From Polaromonas sp. (lineage in GTDB: Bacteria; Pseudomonadota; Gammaproteobacteria; Burkholderiales; Burkholderiaceae_C), in assembly GCA_014376885.1 (NCBI GenBank), contig JACMQR010000131.1:1-7806 (forward strand): a stretch of DNA of 7,806 nt, written 5' to 3'. Under the pieces are notes generated by a model. The model saw only the letters and a program-made list of their open reading frames with translations. It made no database searches and was not told where the DNA came from. Positions 5,462 through 7,806 of this stretch are shown here, piece after piece. Position 1 is the first letter of the stretch. The number at the start of each line of letters is the position of its first letter. The translations under genes and the position numbers were made by a program.

Positions 5462-5495
5462 CCCGGCGTTGCGGCCGGCAAGCCAGGCGCGGGCG

Positions 5496-5702
5496 TCAGC
5501 GCTTGGAACTGCCCACCGGGCCACGCCGGGACTGCGACTGGTTGCCGCCGCCCACATGGGCCTCGCGGTCGTGCCGGCTGTCGGATGTGCGCTGGCCCTG
5601 GTTCAGCTGGGTCGGATCCTTGTTTCCCAGCTTGTTGGTGTCATTGGCCACCTTGCCGGTGGTGGGTGCCTGTTTGCCCTGCGGAGCTTGTTTGCTAGTC
5701 AC
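5496..5702 (-). CDS. Small hydrophilic, glycine/glutamine-rich protein (hydrophilin-like), unknown function
   Basis: I do not recognise a named family. The 68-aa product is extremely polar and looks intrinsically disordered. It has no Phe, Trp, Tyr, Ile or Cys and only six strongly hydrophobic residues (M1, V18, L25, L33, V50, V63). Glycine is about 13% (9 of 68) and glutamine about 12% (8 of 68). Recognisable stretches are VANDTNKLGNKDPTQLNQGQ (18-37) and EAHVGGGNQSQSRRG (47-61). This composition fits the hydrophilin definition (high glycine, high hydrophilicity), a group often linked to desiccation or osmotic stress; that link is inference. The start is GTG at 5702, chosen because AAGGA lies eight bases upstream. 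A longer TTG start at 5732 has no such site. It is convergent with minE (34-base gap) and divergent from the protease gene. Confidence 0.7.
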   Translation of the reverse strand: MTSKQAPQGKQAPTTGKVANDTNKLGNKDPTQLNQGQRTSDSRHDREAHVGGGNQSQSRRGPVGSSKR

Positions 5703-5710
5703 GGTTGAGT

Positions 5711-5715
5711 TCCTT
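5711..5715 (-). promoter_or_regulatory. Ribosome binding site deciding a GTG start
   Basis: AAGGA on the minus strand, eight bases before the GTG at 5702. It is the main reason for preferring GTG over the in-frame TTG at 5732. Confidence 0.65.
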
Positions 5716-5788
5716 GCCAGATGGGCCGGCAAAGCTTTTTTCAGACAGCTTTACCAGGCAGGATCGAAGCCCGGGTTATTGAAAAAAC

Positions 5789-5819
5789 ATTATCCTGTCA
5801 TTGCCGATTGTTGGATCAA
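5789..5819 (-). promoter_or_regulatory. Candidate promoter for the 68-aa protein gene
   Basis: On the minus strand, TTGATC (5819-5814) is followed after 19 bases by GATAAT (5794-5789). The -10 matches five of six positions, but the spacing is longer than ideal. The sequence around the -10, CAGGATAATG, also occurs at the candidate min promoter (3276-3285). It would give a leader of about 80 bases. Confidence 0.3.
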
Positions 5820-6008
5820 GCCGGTGCGGTGGCTGTCGGACAGCGCCGCCTTTGCCCACCAGCTCAAGAAAATTTCTATTTTGCTCTGTTTTTTATAGCG
5901 GTAAACGACCGTCTGAATTGCGCGAACAGCCTGTTTTCCTTAAATTCTTAGCGGGAATCCGGAACTGCGTCGCCGCACTGAACCCAAGCCATTCACAAAC
6001 GCAGATTC

Positions 6009-6560
6009 ATGGGCATGCAAGACCGGGACTGGTACAAAGATGCGCAGAAAAAACGCGCCAAAGGAGCAGTCACCTTGTCCAGACAAAAAAAATTGCAATC
6101 AATGCTGATCTTCTTGTTTTGGCTGGGCGTGATCGGCTTGCTTTATACCGGCATGACCCACTACCTCAAGCCCAGGCCGGCAGTGGTTTCGGCAAACGGC
6201 GCCCTGGTGATCTCCCGGGCGCGGGACGGGCACTTTTATGCGGCGGGCCTGGTCAATGGCAAACCGGTCAACTTCATGGTGGACACCGGCGCGTCCTTGG
6301 TCACGGTCAGCGAGCAATTTGCCAAAAGCGCCGGACTTGCCAGCGGCACCCCAACCAGTTTCAGAACCGCCAACGGCGATGTGCCGGGGCGTATCGTTGC
6401 TGGCGTTCCCGTCGCGCTCGGGCCGCTGGGCGTGTCAAGCGTGCGTGTCGGGGTCGGGCTGGTCGGTGGCAACCCGGGCGACGCCCTGCTGGGGCAAAGC
6501 TTCTTGTCCCGGTTTGACCTGCTGGTGTCCGGGGAACAGATGGTCTTGCGCCCCAAGTAG
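6009..6560 (+). CDS. Membrane-anchored retropepsin-like aspartic protease (TIGR02281-type, clan AA)
   Basis: The 183-aa product begins with a short basic cytoplasmic segment, followed by one transmembrane helix (about 33-50, SMLIFLFWLGVIGLLYTGM) and a periplasmic single-domain retropepsin-like fold. The active-site motif is VDTGAS with catalytic Asp92. The second hallmark, ALLGQSFLSRFDLLVSGEQMVLRP, closes the domain. Proteases of this type have one active-site Asp per chain and are expected to work as homodimers. The bacterial TIGR02281 family is widespread in proteobacteria, but its substrates are mostly unknown. Start choice is uncertain: ATG at 6009 and ATG at 6015 are both in frame and neither has a clear ribosome binding site. 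Related proteins often begin close to DRDWY, which would favour 6015. It is convergent with the DAHP synthase gene across 13 bases. Confidence 0.9.
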   Translation: MGMQDRDWYKDAQKKRAKGAVTLSRQKKLQSMLIFLFWLGVIGLLYTGMTHYLKPRPAVVSANGALVISRARDGHFYAAGLVNGKPVNFMVDTGASLVTVSEQFAKSAGLASGTPTSFRTANGDVPGRIVAGVPVALGPLGVSSVRVGVGLVGGNPGDALLGQSFLSRFDLLVSGEQMVLRPK

Positions 6561-6573
6561 CCGGGCGCGCTGG

Positions 6574-7683
6574 TCAACCCGCAGGGTTTGCGCGCCGCGC
6601 CCGCACCGCCGCCGCCAGCTTCTCCAGCACCGGCACGGTCTGCGCAAAGCTGATGCAGGCGTCGGTTACCGACACGCCGTGCCTGAGCGGCTGGCCGGGC
6701 ACGATGTCCTGCCGGCCTTCGTTCAAATGGCTTTCAATCATCAGGCCGATGATGCGCCGGTCGCCTGCGGCCACCTGGCCCGCCACGTCGAGGGCCACGT
6801 CGATCTGGCGCTGGTGCTGCTTGATGCTGTTGGCATGCGAGACGTCGACCATCACCTGCGCGCGCAGGCCGGCGACGGTGAGCTGCGCGCAGGTCGCATC
6901 GACATCGGCTTTGGCATAGTTGGGCTGTTTGCCGCCGCGCAAAATCACATGGCAGTCGTCATTGCCGCGGGTCTCGAAGATCGCCGCCTGGCCCATCTTG
7001 GTCATGCCCATGAAGGCATGCGCGGCCTGCGCCGCCTGGATCGCGTCGCTTGCCACCTTCACGCCGCCGTCGGTGCCGTTCTTGAAACCCACCGGGCACG
7101 ACAGGCCGCTGGCCAGCTGGCGGTGGCTCTGGCTTTCGGTGGTGCGCGCGCCAATCGCGCCCCAGCTCACCAGGTCGCTGATGAACTGCGGGCTCAGCAG
7201 GTCAAGGAATTCGGTGCCCACCGGCAGGCCAAGCGCCAGCACGTCGAGCAGCAGCTGGCGCGCCATCTCCAGACCCTCGTTGATGGCAAAGCTGCCGTCC
7301 AGGTGCGGGTCATTGATGTAACCCTTCCAACCGACGGTGGTGCGCGGTTTTTCAAAATACACCCGCATCACGACCAGCAGATCGTCCTGGAGCGCGTCGG
7401 CCTCGGCCTTGAGTTGCCTGGCGTAGTCCATGGCCTGTGCATGGTCGTGGATGGAGCACGGCCCAACGACCACCACCAGCCGGTCGTCCAGACCCTGCAG
7501 CAGCCGTGAAATCGCCGCCCGGCTGGACGCGACCAGCGCCTGCACGCTGGCGGGCGCCGGCAGCCATTCCTGCAGCAGCGCCGGCGTGATCAGCGGGCGC
7601 ACCGCGCCAATGCGCAGGTCGTCGATGCGGGTAGTGTCCTGGGTGGACAGCGGCGTGGCGGGACGGGCGTGGGTGTTCATCAT
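6574..7683 (-). CDS. 3-deoxy-7-phosphoheptulonate (DAHP) synthase, class I AroF/G/H type
   Basis: This enzyme condenses phosphoenolpyruvate and erythrose 4-phosphate to DAHP, the first step of the shikimate pathway to Phe, Tyr and Trp. The 369-aa product has the length of E. coli AroG (350 aa) plus a short N-terminal extension. Visible motifs are GPCSIHD (74-80, metal-ligand Cys76), RVYFEKPRTT (107-116) with PEP/E4P-binding Arg and Lys, IGARTTESQSHR (177-188), PVGFKNGTDG (197-206), DVSHANS with metal-ligand His283, ESHLNEG with Glu317, and VTDAC with Asp341. All four metal ligands are intact. Which amino acid inhibits it cannot be told safely by eye, so I give no aroF/aroG/aroH symbol. Two ATG codons stand side by side (7683 and 7680), with a TTG three codons earlier; the ribosome binding site is weak (GAAAAG). 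The gene appears monocistronic. Confidence 0.95.
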   Translation of the reverse strand: MMNTHARPATPLSTQDTTRIDDLRIGAVRPLITPALLQEWLPAPASVQALVASSRAAISRLLQGLDDRLVVVVGPCSIHDHAQAMDYARQLKAEADALQDDLLVVMRVYFEKPRTTVGWKGYINDPHLDGSFAINEGLEMARQLLLDVLALGLPVGTEFLDLLSPQFISDLVSWGAIGARTTESQSHRQLASGLSCPVGFKNGTDGGVKVASDAIQAAQAAHAFMGMTKMGQAAIFETRGNDDCHVILRGGKQPNYAKADVDATCAQLTVAGLRAQVMVDVSHANSIKQHQRQIDVALDVAGQVAAGDRRIIGLMIESHLNEGRQDIVPGQPLRHGVSVTDACISFAQTVPVLEKLAAAVRARRANPAG

Positions 7684-7734
7684 GCTTTTCAAGGGTGTTT
7701 GTTGGCTTGTGCGCTTGTCGCACGGACAGTTACA

Positions 7735-7751
7735 GCTATGTATTCAATAGC
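7735..7751. repeat. Palindromic GCTAT...ATAGC element upstream of DAHP synthase
   Basis: GCTAT (7735-7739) and ATAGC (7747-7751) flank seven bases. The surrounding AGCTATGTATTCAATAGCAG resembles, from memory, a short interspersed palindrome common in Comamonadaceae intergenic regions. That recollection needs a genome search. It is about 50 bases upstream of the gene start, where it could overlap the promoter. Confidence 0.45.
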
Positions 7752-7763
7752 AGCTCCAAAAAT

Positions 7764-7804
7764 GGCGAGGCTCATGCGTCCGCATGCCGGGCCATGAGCG
7801 TGCC
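7764..7804. repeat. Nested inverted repeats at the right edge
   Basis: GCTCATG (7770-7776) pairs perfectly with CATGAGC (7793-7799), and GGC (7764-7766) with GCC (7802-7804) could extend the stem. An alternative perfect hairpin, CATGCG (7773-7778) with CGCATG (7781-7786), uses the same bases. No T-run follows within the window, so it is not clearly a terminator. What lies beyond is cut off. Confidence 0.5.
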
Positions 7805-7806
7805 AA

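Larger units (their letters stand above)
5703..6008. other. Divergent spacer between the 68-aa gene and the protease gene
   Basis: This 306-base spacer contains several A/T tracts (5781-5790, 5869-5897, 5934-5949) and no frame with coding bias. Besides the minus-strand promoter candidate, a weak plus-strand candidate for the protease gene is TTGCGC (5918-5923), 17 bases, then TAAATT (5941-5946). Matches are only three and four of six, so it is not listed separately. Confidence 0.5.

Noticed and set aside
5463..5478. CCGGC/GCCGG hairpin as terminator between minE and the convergent gene
   Set aside because: It has only a five-base stem and no T-run on either side.
5424..5708. 94-aa hydrophobic plus-strand frame downstream of minE
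   Set aside because: It overlaps the end of minE and is the complement of the 68-aa polar protein, which has the better start signal and composition.
6238..7509. 423-aa plus-strand frame over the protease end and DAHP synthase
   Set aside because: It is a mirror frame crossing two well-identified genes, with no recognisable domain.

Overview
The window is an ordinary-looking, GC-rich chromosomal segment. It most probably comes from a betaproteobacterium of the Burkholderiales, plausibly Comamonadaceae (Polaromonas/Rhodoferax-like). That placement is inference from strong GC bias at third codon positions, the minC-minD-minE order, protein flavour, and a GCTAT...ATAGC palindrome near the right end that resembles a repeat I associate with Comamonadaceae genomes. 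I see no phage, plasmid, insertion sequence, CRISPR array, rRNA or tRNA.

Layout, left to right. An Old Yellow Enzyme-type flavin reductase (NemA-like) lies on the minus strand (133-1242). A 500-base divergent spacer follows, with two strong 8-bp inverted repeats and a short tandem duplication. Next on the plus strand is a 61-aa DUF1328 membrane protein (1745-1930). It is followed, through a 12-bp tandem duplication carrying two successive TAA-ATG junctions, by a basic 102-aa protein of unknown function (1943-2251). A class II aldolase/adducin-family gene on the minus strand (2264-3037) ends 12 bases from that gene. A 442-base divergent spacer leads to the division-site operon minC (3480-4232), minD (4379-5194) and minE (5201-5461).

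After minE, in convergent orientation, sits a 68-aa glycine- and glutamine-rich protein with no Phe, Trp, Tyr, Ile or Cys (5496-5702, minus, GTG start). A membrane-anchored retropepsin-like aspartic protease (6009-6560, plus) then converges, across 13 bases, on a class I DAHP synthase (6574-7683, minus), the first enzyme of the shikimate pathway. The last ~120 bases are its upstream region and contain two palindromic structures.

How the genes work together. Only minCDE forms an obvious functional unit: MinD is the membrane-bound ATPase, MinC the FtsZ antagonist, and MinE the topological factor that drives oscillation. MinD and MinE are tightly packed, while MinC and MinD are separated by an AT-rich 146-base spacer that may hold a second promoter. 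DUF1328 and the 102-aa gene may be co-expressed. The other genes are independent housekeeping or stress functions. I find no convincing new multi-gene system. The points most worth checking are the DUF1328/102-aa junction, the low-complexity 68-aa protein, the inverted-repeat cluster at 1409-1512, and the aldolase homologue that seems to lack the catalytic acid.
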